DNA of 9,260 nt from JALYQB01 sp035640155 (GTDB lineage Bacteria; Actinomycetota; Actinomycetes; Mycobacteriales; Pseudonocardiaceae). The stretch is from NCBI GenBank assembly GCA_035640155.1, contig DASQWR010000070.1, forward strand, positions 1 through 9,260. The letters run 5' to 3'. The translations under genes and the position numbers were made by a program. Below the pieces are notes generated by a model. The model was not told where the DNA came from and did no database searches. It saw nothing but the letters and a program-made list of their open reading frames with translations. Positions 1 through 6,701 of this stretch are shown here, piece by piece (within the stretch, counting starts at the first letter, position 1; every line of letters starts with the position of its first letter).

Positions 1-414
1 CCGGCGCTGGCGCAGCGCCTCGACGCCCCGGTGCTGCTGCACCCGGCCGAGCACGTGCTGTGGGAGCTGGCGCACCCGGACACGCCACCGCCGGCGGCTC
101 AGCTGGCCGACGGCGACGTGCTGCGCGTCGGCGGCACCGAGCTGCGGGTGCTGCACACCCCCGGGCACTCCCCCGGCTCGTGCTGCCTGCACGCCCCGGA
201 CCTGGGCGTGGTGTTCAGCGGTGACACCCTCTTCCAGGGCGGACCCGGCGCCACCGGCCGGTCCTACTCCGACTACGACACCATCGTCGGCTCGATCCGC
301 ACCCGGCTGCTGAGCCTGCCGGCCGAGACCGAGGTCCGCACCGGCCACGGGGACTCCACCACCGTCGGCACCGAGTCGCCGCACCTGGCCGAGTGGATCG
401 CCCGCGGCGGCTGA
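1..414 (+). CDS. MBL-fold metallo-hydrolase (glyoxalase II-like), C-terminal part
   Basis: This is the C-terminal 137 residues of a metallo-beta-lactamase-fold hydrolase. The frame is open from base 1, so the true start lies outside the window. Visible motifs, numbered from the first complete codon, are HTPGHSPGS (51-59, with the metal-ligand histidine in PGHS), GDTLF (74-78, bridging Asp75) and TGHGDST (114-120, metal-ligand His116). The N-terminal HxHxDH motif that supplies the other ligands must lie upstream. This layout is typical of hydroxyacylglutathione-hydrolase-like thioesterases. In actinomycetes, which lack glutathione, such proteins are often called only MBL-fold hydrolases, and the substrate cannot be told from sequence. 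The gene ends 4 bp before the stop of the converging sugar dehydrogenase gene, and I see no hairpin terminator between them. Confidence 0.9.
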   Translation, partial: PALAQRLDAPVLLHPAEHVLWELAHPDTPPPAAQLADGDVLRVGGTELRVLHTPGHSPGSCCLHAPDLGVVFSGDTLFQGGPGATGRSYSDYDTIVGSIRTRLLSLPAETEVRTGHGDSTTVGTESPHLAEWIARGG

Positions 415-418
415 GCGT

Positions 419-2326
419 TCAGCGCTGCTCGCCCGGTGCTCGGTAGCTGGCGACGAGCGTGATGTCCTGCGCACCAACGACCAGCTCGTGCGCCCGCGCG
501 CCGCCGTCGCTCCAGGACTCGAAGGTGGACATCCCGTCGGCCGCGGTGGCCGCCGCCGACACCGAGACCCGGGCACCTCGGGTGACCTCGGCACTGTTGC
601 GGTCAACTCCGTTGATCGTAGTGGTGGCCGGCACCGAGGTGGAGACGGTCACGGTCCGCAGGTCGGGTCGGGCCACGAAGGTCCGGCTGGTCGACACCCC
701 AGCGCTGTCGGTGACAGTCGCGGTGATGCGCTGCTCGGTGTCGTCACCGTGGTCGCTGAAGACCATGCTGAAGTCGTCGCCGCTGGAGCGCGGGCCGGGG
801 TGCGCGTGGCAGAGCTCTCCGCGACAGTGCATGGTGACGGTGCTCCACTGCACCGGCAACCGCCCGTCCTCGACGTCGATGCCGATGGCGGTCGCAGTGA
901 CCACGTCACCGACCGCGAACACCTCGTCCGGGCCGGGACCGTCGACGGTGAGCTGTGGCGCGGTGTTCGCGGGTGCCTGCCTGCTACCGGCGCTGGCCCG
1001 CCGGTCGGCGACGGTCCGGGTCACCCCCTGCCCAGTGGTGGTCGCCGCCACGCCGGTCATGGTTGCCGACGGGCCGGTCATGCTCGCCGGTGCGGTCGAC
1101 GCGTCGCCGGCGTAGCTGATCCGCTTGATGGTGCCGTCGAGAACGTCGGCGTAGGTGATGTCGCCGTTCGGCGCGCTCTCGAAGTTGACCGGGCCACCCA
1201 TCTCGCGGCCGAAACCGGCGTCCTCCGGGGGCCGGGTCACCGTGCCGTCAGGTCCGATGGCCATCGTCCAGATCCGGCCCGAGGTGTAGTCACCGAAGAA
1301 GTACGAACCCCGGTAGGGCGCCGGGTAGGCCGCGCCCGTGTAGAACACGCCACCGGTGACGGCGGAACCGTTGCCGCTGGGCCGGTCGTAGAAGTGCAGG
1401 GGTGCGGTGTTGGCCTGGCCCGCACACTCGGCCAGATCGCGGTAACCCGGGGTCTGGATGTTCGCCTCGAAGCAGGGCCACCCGTAGCTGGCGCCAGGAC
1501 GGACGAAGTCGACCTCCTCGAAGGTGTTCCAGCCGACGTCACCGAGCACCGGATTGCCGCTCGTGGGGGGGAGGGTGAGCCGGAGCGGGCTGCGGAAGCC
1601 CGTCGCGTAGACCTTGCTGCGGGCCGCCCCCGGATCCGCCGGGTCGTAGAACGGGTTGCCCGGCACGCCGGCGCCGCTCGAGCCGTCGATGTGCAGCACC
1701 TTGCCGCGCGGGTCGTTGACGTCCAGCGCCCGCAGCGCCGCGGGGTCGACGAACCGGAAGTCGGCCGCATCGCCGACGGACACCCAGAGCGTGCCGTCCG
1801 GGGCGGCGACGATCCCGGTGATGGCGTGCACGTCGGAGGTGGCGGTGGTCTCGAGGAGGGTCACCTCGTCGGCCAGGCCGGTGGGTTCGGCGGAGCCGGT
1901 CACGGTGTGCCGGGAAAGCCGCAGCGGCCAGTTGTTGGTCGCCCCCGGCAGCGCCCGGGCCAGATAGATGGTCCTGCTGGTCTCGTAGTCCGGCGCGACG
2001 GCCAAACCCACCAGTCCGAGGTCCTGGACGGTGGTCACCGGGAAATTGGCTAGCGTCCGCACTGCCCCGGTGGTGGAGACCCAGGCGACCGCGCCGCTCT
2101 TGCCGATGGTGATCACGCTTCCGTCGGGCAGGTAGGCGAAGTCCGTCAGCTCGAACTCCCCCTGCCCGCTCGGGGTGCTGGTGAGCGTGAACCCGGGCGG
2201 CAGCTGCGGCGCAGCCTGCGCCTGCGGCGCGTGCACCGTCCCCGACACGACGAGCGACCCGAGCGCGGCGAGCAACGCGAGCGCCACCGCAACCAGGCGA
2301 GAACTCCGAATCCTGCGACCTGACAT
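419..2326 (-). CDS. Secreted PQQ-dependent sugar dehydrogenase (GSDH family) with PKD-like domain
   Basis: This 635-residue exported protein starts with a Sec signal peptide: an Arg-rich N-region, a hydrophobic core at about 10-30, and a likely AQA cleavage site after residue 38. Residues about 45-405 form a glucose/sorbosone dehydrogenase beta-propeller. Family-like segments are DVHAITGIVAAPDG (165-178, with His168 the candidate catalytic base), GKVLHIDG (208-215), YATGFRSPLRL (240-250), LGDVGWNTFEEVDF (261-274), GASYGWPCFE (278-287) and GSYFFGDYTSGRIW (340-353). The family oxidises aldose sugars outside the cell with PQQ. A Thr/Ala-rich linker (about 408-452) leads to a PKD-like domain (about 453-553), then a C-terminal module with the FxSWSDGGAxxH pattern of divergent InlB-type repeats. 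The start is supported by GGAGGA 6 nt upstream. The real electron acceptor and substrate are unknown. Confidence 0.9.
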   Translation of the reverse strand: MSGRRIRSSRLVAVALALLAALGSLVVSGTVHAPQAQAAPQLPPGFTLTSTPSGQGEFELTDFAYLPDGSVITIGKSGAVAWVSTTGAVRTLANFPVTTVQDLGLVGLAVAPDYETSRTIYLARALPGATNNWPLRLSRHTVTGSAEPTGLADEVTLLETTATSDVHAITGIVAAPDGTLWVSVGDAADFRFVDPAALRALDVNDPRGKVLHIDGSSGAGVPGNPFYDPADPGAARSKVYATGFRSPLRLTLPPTSGNPVLGDVGWNTFEEVDFVRPGASYGWPCFEANIQTPGYRDLAECAGQANTAPLHFYDRPSGNGSAVTGGVFYTGAAYPAPYRGSYFFGDYTSGRIWTMAIGPDGTVTRPPEDAGFGREMGGPVNFESAPNGDITYADVLDGTIKRISYAGDASTAPASMTGPSATMTGVAATTTGQGVTRTVADRRASAGSRQAPANTAPQLTVDGPGPDEVFAVGDVVTATAIGIDVEDGRLPVQWSTVTMHCRGELCHAHPGPRSSGDDFSMVFSDHGDDTEQRITATVTDSAGVSTSRTFVARPDLRTVTVSTSVPATTTINGVDRNSAEVTRGARVSVSAAATAADGMSTFESWSDGGARAHELVVGAQDITLVASYRAPGEQR

Positions 2327-2332
2327 CCGACG

Positions 2333-2338
2333 TCCTCC
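2333..2338 (-). promoter_or_regulatory. Ribosome binding site of the sugar dehydrogenase gene
   Basis: Read on the minus strand this is GGAGGA, ending 6 nt before the ATG at 2326. It is a strong Shine-Dalgarno match and fixes the start of the signal peptide. Confidence 0.75.
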
Positions 2339-2485
2339 GGCGACTCGCCCTCGGCCCCTGTCACGGATGTCACGAAGTGTTCGACGAAGGGCGGCAGAAC
2401 CCCGCTCGTGATTACCATCCGTGGCCGACGGCGAGACGCTATCACCCAGTCAGAAGGATGTCCTCCCCAGCGTGAGAACACGCGT

Positions 2486-2504
2486 CTTGCCCCGGCGGGG
2501 CAAG
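2486..2504. repeat. Perfect 8-bp inverted repeat with 3-nt loop
   Basis: The two arms CTTGCCCC and GGGGCAAG flank the triplet GGC. The repeat lies 75-93 bp downstream of the sodC-like stop and 160-178 bp upstream of the sugar dehydrogenase start, both minus-strand genes. It could be a stem terminator without a U-tract, as is common in actinomycetes, or an operator in the dehydrogenase promoter region. No T-rich run follows on either strand. The remaining bases of the 2327-2578 gap show nothing I can name. Confidence 0.5.
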
Positions 2505-2578
2505 TACCTCTCGGTGACGAGAACCGTCACCAAGATCCGTAAGGGTGGTGCTGGGCTACCCTCAGGTGCCCGCTGCCC

Positions 2579-3142
2579 TCACGTCCCGAAGGGCACCGTC
2601 AGGCACGCCAGCCGTTCGCCAGCAGTACCGGCCTCACCGGCTGCGGTCGCGGTGGGCATCTCGTGCAGCACGACCGACGCGGGACCGCGGCCGGCGAAGT
2701 CGAAGGGCACCTCGGCGATCGTGCTGCCGGCACCGTCGGCGTCGGTGCGCACATCCAGCCAGATCTCGTTCTTCGGGTTCGCGTAGGCGGGATCGACCGA
2801 CGGGCTTACCGGGTCCTCCACCTTCTGGAAGTGTGGCCCGGCGGCGTCGCCGGTCTCTCCGCACGGGTTGAGGTGCGCATGCGCGCCGTAGGTCCGGTTC
2901 GGCTCCAGCCCGTCCACGGTCAGCTCGACTCTGGCGCCGCCGTCGGTCGGGGTCGAGGTCACGGTGAGCTCTGCCCCGGCGGGGGCCGCGGTCTGGTCGT
3001 AGGTGTAGGCATTCTCCGCCTCGGTGGGCGGGGCGAGCGTGCCGGTCCGCTCCACCCCGTCGGATCCACATGCGACGAGGCCGACGGCGAGAACGGCGAG
3101 CCCGCACGCGGCGAGCGGGACACGGTGGGAGTGAAAAGTCAT
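2579..3142 (-). CDS. sodC: Cu-type superoxide dismutase family lipoprotein lacking zinc histidines
   Basis: This 187-residue protein has a lipoprotein signal peptide (hydrophobic core 10-24, lipobox LVAC with Cys25), so it should be anchored outside the membrane. The SodC fold starts at about residue 45. Copper-site residues are visible: the HAH pair (His88, His90), the GPHF histidine (His104, bridging in Cu/Zn enzymes) and VVLHE (His160). Cys94 and Cys180 can form the conserved disulfide, and Arg177 in AGERLAC fits the active-site arginine. There is no histidine between residues 105 and 159, where classical enzymes place two zinc ligands. That region instead reads NPKNEIWLD. Cu-only SODs of mycobacteria and fungi are precedents for a working enzyme without zinc. 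A longer in-frame extension exists upstream, but the ATG at 3142 gives a proper signal peptide and has AAGG 8 nt upstream. Confidence 0.88.
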   Translation of the reverse strand: MTFHSHRVPLAACGLAVLAVGLVACGSDGVERTGTLAPPTEAENAYTYDQTAAPAGAELTVTSTPTDGGARVELTVDGLEPNRTYGAHAHLNPCGETGDAAGPHFQKVEDPVSPSVDPAYANPKNEIWLDVRTDADGAGSTIAEVPFDFAGRGPASVVLHEMPTATAAGEAGTAGERLACLTVPFGT

Positions 3143-3168
3143 GGCGGTGACCTTAGGTGCAGCTCCGA

Positions 3169-3342
3169 TCACCCGCACAATCGGGCGGACAGGGTCCGGT
3201 TCTTCGGCCGAAGACATTGGGGTTGACCGCGCTGCTCGCACTCCCGAAACATTCGAGTCGCGATAGCACACCTCTGGCAGCGCTGACGCACTTCGACGCC
3301 CTCGAGCAGCTGCCGGTGACCAACGCGCTCGGGGTCGGACAT
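3169..3342 (-). CDS. Possible small Cys-rich ORF upstream of sodC
   Basis: This is a 57-residue ORF starting MSDPERVGHRQLLEGVEV. It contains CQRC (Cys22, Cys25) followed by Cys35 and Cys43, a spacing that could bind metal. The first half has an amphipathic helical look and fairly high GC at third codon positions, which weakens toward the end. The stop lies 26 bp before the sodC start on the same strand. No good ribosome binding site is visible before the ATG. The codon-like pattern also continues upstream of that ATG, so this may be a gene remnant. I do not recognise a family. The rest of 3143-3463 shows no other gene and should hold the promoters of the diverging sodC-like and 3464 genes. 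Confidence 0.25.
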   Translation of the reverse strand: MSDPERVGHRQLLEGVEVRQRCQRCAIATRMFRECEQRGQPQCLRPKNRTLSARLCG

Positions 3343-3463
3343 GTAGGACTCGTAACCGGCTCGGAGCCAAACGGACGATGTGTGCCTTGATGCGGCCCTC
3401 GCCGGACACCGGGAGGCCTCACATCACAAGCACCTTGCGCCCAACCGGAGTACCGTATGCACC

Positions 3464-3766
3464 GTGACGCGCGACGAGCTGTTCGATGCCCTGGTGGCGG
3501 CCCGGCCGCAGGACGGCGATCTGGTCTACGTGGAGCGCCGCGGTGAGGAGTACTCGCTGGTGGTCTCCGCGCCCGGGGACGTGGTGTCGACGCCGACCGG
3601 CGACTACCCGGAGGCCTGGGTCTACTGGACCGCGTGCTGGCCGCCGGACGACGCTGGGCGCCAGCAGGCCACCTTCAAGGACCTGCTCGAGGAGATGGAC
3701 TCCATGACCGGCGGCATCGACCGTTGCCGCTGGGACCCGAACGACCCCTACCCGCACAGCCATTGA
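3464..3766 (+). CDS. Hypothetical protein, 100 aa
   Basis: I do not recognise this family. From the GTG at 3464 the product begins MTRDELFDALVAARPQDGD and is acidic and soluble, with no signal peptide or membrane segment. It ends in a Trp- and Pro-rich stretch (AWVYWTACWPPDD at about 48-60, then RCRWDPNDPYPHSH at the C-terminus). The frame opens earlier, at an ATG at 3380, but residues before the GTG look like noise. The GTG is the first start that gives protein-like sequence. A GGAG at 3447-3450 lies 13 nt upstream, which is somewhat far. A weak 5-bp stem (CGCTC/GAGCG, 3769-3783) follows the stop. Codon use fits a real gene. Confidence 0.65.
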   Translation: MTRDELFDALVAARPQDGDLVYVERRGEEYSLVVSAPGDVVSTPTGDYPEAWVYWTACWPPDDAGRQQATFKDLLEEMDSMTGGIDRCRWDPNDPYPHSH

Positions 3767-3808
3767 CCCGCTCACTCCGAGCGCGGTGGACGAGCTCGAG
3801 GTACTGGG

Positions 3809-4181
3809 TCAACGCAAGACGTCGTCTGCGCAAATGCCGGCGAGCAGCCACCGCAGGCTCTGGGAGAAGAACAGGCGGACGCCGTCGAGCGGGCCGATAC
3901 GGCGCAGCTGGCTCACGACGTCGTGCAACTCATGCCCGGTCTTGGCCAGCGGTCGCGGACCCGGTTTGTTCATTGCCGTAAAAGCCTCGCTGCCCACCCG
4001 CCGGAATCTCGACATGCATCCAGGCATCCCGGGCGAGCGCGTCGATCTGCGTGAGGAGCGAAGCGGGCTTCGCTTCGAGCTGCAGGGCGTATTCGACGAT
4101 CTGGACGCCGCTGGGGCGGACGTGCCGCGCGGCTGCTCCACGAGAGCCGCTGGCCGAGCCCGATCCCGTCTCGCGTGCTGC
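3809..4181 (-). pseudogene. Frameshifted remnant of an unknown gene
   Basis: Two minus-strand frames look coding here and join out of frame. The first is open from after a TAA at 4182-4184 to a TGA at 3930-3932. It includes GVQIVEYALQLEAKPASLLT and then QIDALARDAWMHVEIP, with mostly G or C at third positions, but has no ATG, GTG or TTG start before that segment. The second frame, ending with TGA at 3809-3811, gives GHELHDVVSQLRRIGPLDGV and LFFSQSLRWLLAGICADD, again with strong third-position GC. It could start at an ATG at 3973, but the two frames overlap and neither is complete. The simplest reading is one gene with a frameshift near 3935-3975 and a lost 5' end. I do not recognise the family. 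The rest of the 3767-4214 gap shows only an inverted repeat and the promoter side of the 4215 gene. Confidence 0.45.
4057..4074. repeat. 7-bp inverted repeat with 4-nt loop
   Basis: AGCGAAG and CTTCGCT flank CGGG. The repeat lies inside the frameshifted remnant, so it may be chance coding sequence rather than a regulatory hairpin. Confidence 0.3.
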
Positions 4182-4214
4182 TTACTGCTGGCTCGGCGTG
4201 GGTAGCCTCGTTCC

Positions 4215-4949
4215 ATGAGTAGTTCGCTGGTCTGGATTTCGGGGGCGTCGAGCGGTATCGGCCTGGCGATGGCGGAGACGGTGCCCTGGGATGGGGCACG
4301 GGTCATCGGCATCAGCAGGCGGGCTGCCTCGGGGGTCGAGCACCTCCAGGCCGACCTCGCCGACCCGTCGTCGTGGGCTGCGGTGGGTGACTCCTTCCGG
4401 CGGGAGCTGGACCACTTCGACGGAGACCGGGTGGCCTTCGTCCACGCCGCCGGGATGGCGGGGCCGATCGGCTTCGCCGGGGAGGTCGACACCGCCGCCT
4501 ACACCGCCAACGCGCTCCTCAACAGCGCCGCCCCACAGGTGCTCGGCCACCTGTTCCTGGCCGCCGCCCGCGAGGTCGCCGCCTCCCGTCACCTGGTCAT
4601 GCTGACCTCGGGCGCGGCCGGCAGCGTCTACCCGGGCTGGGCGTCCTACGGCGCCGGCAAGGCCGCCGTCGACCAGTGGGTGCGCAACGCCGGGGCCGAG
4701 CAGTCGACGCGGGGCGGGGTGCAGGTGCTGGCGGTGGCGCCGGGCACGGTGGATACCGCCACGCAGGAGCAGCTCCGGGCGACCTCGGAGGAGGCGTTCC
4801 CGAAGCGTCAGAAGTTCGTCGACCTCCACAGGGAGGGCAAGCTCAGCGACCCCAGCGAGGTGGCCACCGCGATCTGGGAGCTGCTGGATCGGGGCCTCGA
4901 CAACGGCAGCGTCATTGATCTGCGGGAGCTGATCAAGGCCGAACGCTGA
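4215..4949 (+). CDS. Short-chain dehydrogenase/reductase (SDR), 244 aa
   Basis: This is a complete Rossmann-fold oxidoreductase of the usual SDR length. It has the nucleotide-binding motif GASSGIG (10-16), the acidic residue region ADLAD (46-50), an HAAG variant of the NNAG motif (77-80), the catalytic Ser132 in TSGAAG, Tyr145 and Lys149 in YGAGK, and PGTVDT (176-181). The sequence SRR at 34-36, after the second strand, suggests NADPH rather than NADH. The C-terminus, with a DPSEVATAIWELLD segment and no membrane part, resembles the benzil/sepiapterin-reductase-like SDR subgroup. The substrate is not predictable. The ATG has only a weak purine stretch upstream. Decayed sequence flanks the gene on both sides, so its operon context is uninformative. 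Confidence 0.9.
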   Translation: MSSSLVWISGASSGIGLAMAETVPWDGARVIGISRRAASGVEHLQADLADPSSWAAVGDSFRRELDHFDGDRVAFVHAAGMAGPIGFAGEVDTAAYTANALLNSAAPQVLGHLFLAAAREVAASRHLVMLTSGAAGSVYPGWASYGAGKAAVDQWVRNAGAEQSTRGGVQVLAVAPGTVDTATQEQLRATSEEAFPKRQKFVDLHREGKLSDPSEVATAIWELLDRGLDNGSVIDLRELIKAER

Positions 4950-5082
4950 TCCGCGCCCGCGTCAGCACACGGTGACGGTGGCCTCCGAGAGCGAGCCTCC
5001 GGCGACCCGCGTCGCGCAACATCCGCCAGGCACGGTCGTGCTCGCGCAAGAACACGATGTCGTCGAACCGCATGGCTGCCAC
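4933..5082 (-). pseudogene. Possible truncated gene start, weakly DUF3375-like
   Basis: A GTG at 5082 is preceded, with a 4-nt gap, by AGGAGG, one of the best ribosome binding sites in the window. The frame then encodes only 49 residues, beginning MAAMRFDDIVFLREHDRAW and continuing RMLRDAGRRR. The segment FLREHDRAWRMLRD resembles the start of DUF3375 proteins (the JetA subunit of some Wadjet anti-plasmid systems), which open with an LRxxxxAWRLLR pattern. After that the sequence becomes Arg/His-rich and stops inside the 3' end of the SDR gene. No DUF3375 body follows. It may be a gene start cut off by deletion or frameshift, or a chance match. Another frame over the same bases gives a second plausible tail (GGSLSEATVTVC). 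Confidence 0.25.
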
Positions 5083-5520
5083 GCGCCCTCCTCGTCGACC
5101 GGCGAGCACATGCTAAGGGCGACCTCCGACAACGGGCGTCGTCTCCGTTGCAGGGCAGTTGCGGGGCAGCGAGGCGACGCCAGCGCCCTCATGAGCGCTG
5201 GCAGCGGAACCGCCTCGCTTGCCGATGCCGTCGCGACGGCTTGGCGCACGTCGGGCTGGGACACCCAGGAAGGCGAGCAGGGCCTCGATGACGTTGCTCC
5301 CGCTCGTCGAGCACCAGGAAACGAAGGCCCTCGGCTGCCCGGACCTCGACGCAGCCGGCTTCTCGCCTTCCGCTTCCGCCACACCGCGCCCACCGCGTCG
5401 CCTCGCGAGTGGACAGCCGAACTGCGCAGCGAGGTAGCGCGCGGCTGGGAGCACATCTTCGACGTGGACGACTATCGGACGCCGAGTACTGGCATCCAAC
5501 CGGAGGAGAGACGGCGGCCA
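5083..5520 (-). pseudogene. Decayed minus-strand coding region, identity unknown
   Basis: This 438 bp stretch has no intact gene I can defend. Reading down the minus strand, protein-like segments appear in order but in different frames: IVVHVEDVLPAARYLAAQFG near 5475-5415, CVEVRAAEGLRFLVLDERE near 5350-5295, NVIEALLAFLGVPARR near 5295-5245, and DVRQAVATASASEAVPLP near 5250-5200. This is the pattern of a gene with several indels. The first two segments faintly recall a VOC/glyoxalase-type domain, but not enough to name it. A long plus-strand frame across the region runs on antisense through the next SDR and is not credible. Confidence 0.3.
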
Positions 5521-6327
5521 TCAGGGGCGGCGCCAGTCGTTCGAGGTGAGGTGCGAGCCCGCCATCGGCCCCATCTGCAGCATCCCGCCGTCCACCGCCC
5601 AGGAGGCACCGGTGACGTAGGAGGCCGCGGGCGAGGCGAGGAACGCGATCACGTCGGCGATCTCCCACGCGTGGCCGGGACGGTCGAGCGGGACGCCGGG
5701 ACGGCGCGTCTGCGTCGGGTCGGAGTCCTCCTGGCCGGTCATCGGGGTGGCGATCTCACCCGGCGCCACCGCGTTGACCGTGATGCGGTGCTCGGCGAGC
5801 TCGATGGCCGCGGTGCGAGTGAGCAGGCCGAGGCCACCCTTGGCCGCGCAGTACGGCGCCGCACCGACGCGGGGTTGGTGCTCGTGCACACTGGTCACGT
5901 TGACGATCCGCCCGCCGCGCCCAGCCGTGACCATCCGCCGCGCCGCGCGCTGCAGGCACAGGAACGCGCCGTCCAGGTCGACAGCGAGCACCCGCCGCCA
6001 GGTGTCGTAGTCGATGTCCAGTAGCGGGGTGGCCGTGCCGATGCCCGCGCCGTTCACGAGCACGTCGACGCCGCCGAGCACCTCGGCGAGGTCATCGACG
6101 ACGTCAGCCGCGCCGGGCAGCTGCGTCAGGTCGAGCTGTCGGACCTCAGCGCGACGACCGAGCCCACGCACCTCCTCGGCGGTCTTCTCGGCACCGTCGC
6201 GGTCGCGGTGCCAGGTAATGCCGACGTCGCAGCCCGACCGTGCCAGCGCAACAGCGGTGGCGCGGCCGATGCCCGAGTCCGAGCCGGTGACAATGGCATA
6301 TCGGGGAAAATCAGCGGGTGTCTGCAC
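5521..6327 (-). CDS. Classical SDR family oxidoreductase, 268 aa
   Basis: This is a classical SDR. From the GTG at 6327 it shows the cofactor motif TGSDSGIG (14-21), LDLT (65-68), NGAG (92-95, a variant of NNAG), the catalytic Ser146 in NVTSVHEHQ, Tyr159 and Lys163 in YCAAK, NAVAPGEIATPM (185-196), and a C-terminal GASWAVDGG (240-248). The ending AVDGG is typical of 3-ketoacyl-ACP-reductase-like and glucose-dehydrogenase-like enzymes. The actual substrate is unknown. The frame continues upstream to an ATG at 6396, but those 23 residues (MSADRLITSSSTLC...) look unlike an SDR start, so I prefer the GTG. No clear ribosome binding site precedes it. Its Tyr/Lys pair is intact, so it should be active. 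It shares little beyond the fold with the SDR at 4215. Confidence 0.88.
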   Translation of the reverse strand: MQTPADFPRYAIVTGSDSGIGRATAVALARSGCDVGITWHRDRDGAEKTAEEVRGLGRRAEVRQLDLTQLPGAADVVDDLAEVLGGVDVLVNGAGIGTATPLLDIDYDTWRRVLAVDLDGAFLCLQRAARRMVTAGRGGRIVNVTSVHEHQPRVGAAPYCAAKGGLGLLTRTAAIELAEHRITVNAVAPGEIATPMTGQEDSDPTQTRRPGVPLDRPGHAWEIADVIAFLASPAASYVTGASWAVDGGMLQMGPMAGSHLTSNDWRRP

Positions 6328-6532
6328 GACGGCAGGATGCCCGCTTGACCTCAGGCAAAGCGTGCTCGATGAAGTAATCAGCCTGTCCGCCGACAAGCCG
6401 CGCGTGCTCGCGGAGGCGTTCCGCGTCCTGTGCTGAGGTGGACGGCTGGGCGTCAGGATGTGAGCGACGGCACCGTCCCGATTGGCCCGGACCGCACAGC
6501 CGCGGAGCGGCAGGTCGGTTGCACTGCGGCAA
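6311..6532 (-). CDS. Possible small helical ORF overlapping the SDR start
   Basis: The minus-strand frame here encodes AERLREHARLVGGQADYFIE followed by HALPEVKRAS, an amphipathic helical stretch with G/C-rich third positions. It overlaps the assumed SDR start by 17 bp, as translationally coupled genes can. The only start for the full 73 residues is a TTG at 6532, and residues before the helical part look like noise. It could be a remnant of a gene whose 5' end was lost next to the att site. I do not recognise a family. Confidence 0.2.
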   Translation of the reverse strand: MPQCNRPAAPRLCGPGQSGRCRRSHPDAQPSTSAQDAERLREHARLVGGQADYFIEHALPEVKRASCRRADTR

Positions 6533-6566
6533 CCTGGACCGCGACGAGCACCAAGCTCAGAACGAG

Positions 6567-6608
6567 TGGGCCCCCGGGGGATCGAACCCCGAACCCGCGG
6601 ATTAAAAG
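6567..6608 (-). other. 3' half of tRNA-Lys(UUU): att site of an integrated element
   Basis: Read on the minus strand, bases 6608-6567 give the anticodon loop CTTTTAA (anticodon TTT), the 3' anticodon stem TCCGC, the variable loop GGGTT, a perfect T-arm (CGGGG, loop TTCGATC, CCCCG), the 3' acceptor strand GGGGCCC and discriminator A. No CCA is encoded. Upstream of the loop the sequence reads GCGAT rather than the GCGGA needed to pair, and no D-arm or 5' acceptor strand follows. It is therefore a tRNA fragment, not a gene. An identity block running from the anticodon loop to the tRNA 3' end is typical of attachment sites used by tyrosine integrases. In this orientation the element lies to the right (higher coordinates), with an intact tRNA gene expected at its far end outside the window. 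Confidence 0.8.
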
Positions 6609-6643
6609 ATCGCTGATCGAAGCGGGAGGGGGTGTCTACTGCT

Positions 6644-6656
6644 GGTCAGGCTGACC
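6644..6656. repeat. 6-bp inverted repeat next to the att site
   Basis: GGTCAG and CTGACC flank a single G, 36 bp inside the element from the att fragment. It could be an integrase or excisionase binding site, but the assignment rests on position alone. Confidence 0.3.
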
Positions 6657-6701
6657 GCGGCGTTGTCGGTGGTGCCTCTGGTGCCTGCCGACGCTGCAGT
6701 T

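Noticed and set aside
488..2053. 521-codon plus-strand frame antisense to the sugar dehydrogenase
   Set aside because: It is a GC-rich shadow of a well-supported secreted enzyme, with Arg/Gly/Val-rich, low-complexity translation.
4972..6024. 350-codon plus-strand frame
   Set aside because: Its second half is antisense to a clear SDR with intact motifs, and the first half lacks family motifs. High GC produces such long shadow frames.
6567..6641. A complete tRNA-Lys gene
   Set aside because: The 5' anticodon stem does not pair (GCGAT against TCCGC), and there is no D-arm or 5' acceptor strand. Only the 3' half is present.
6397..6654. Plus-strand peptide GPPGDRTPNPRIK across the att site
   Set aside because: This is the translation of a tRNA 3' end, a known source of spurious annotated peptides, not a gene.
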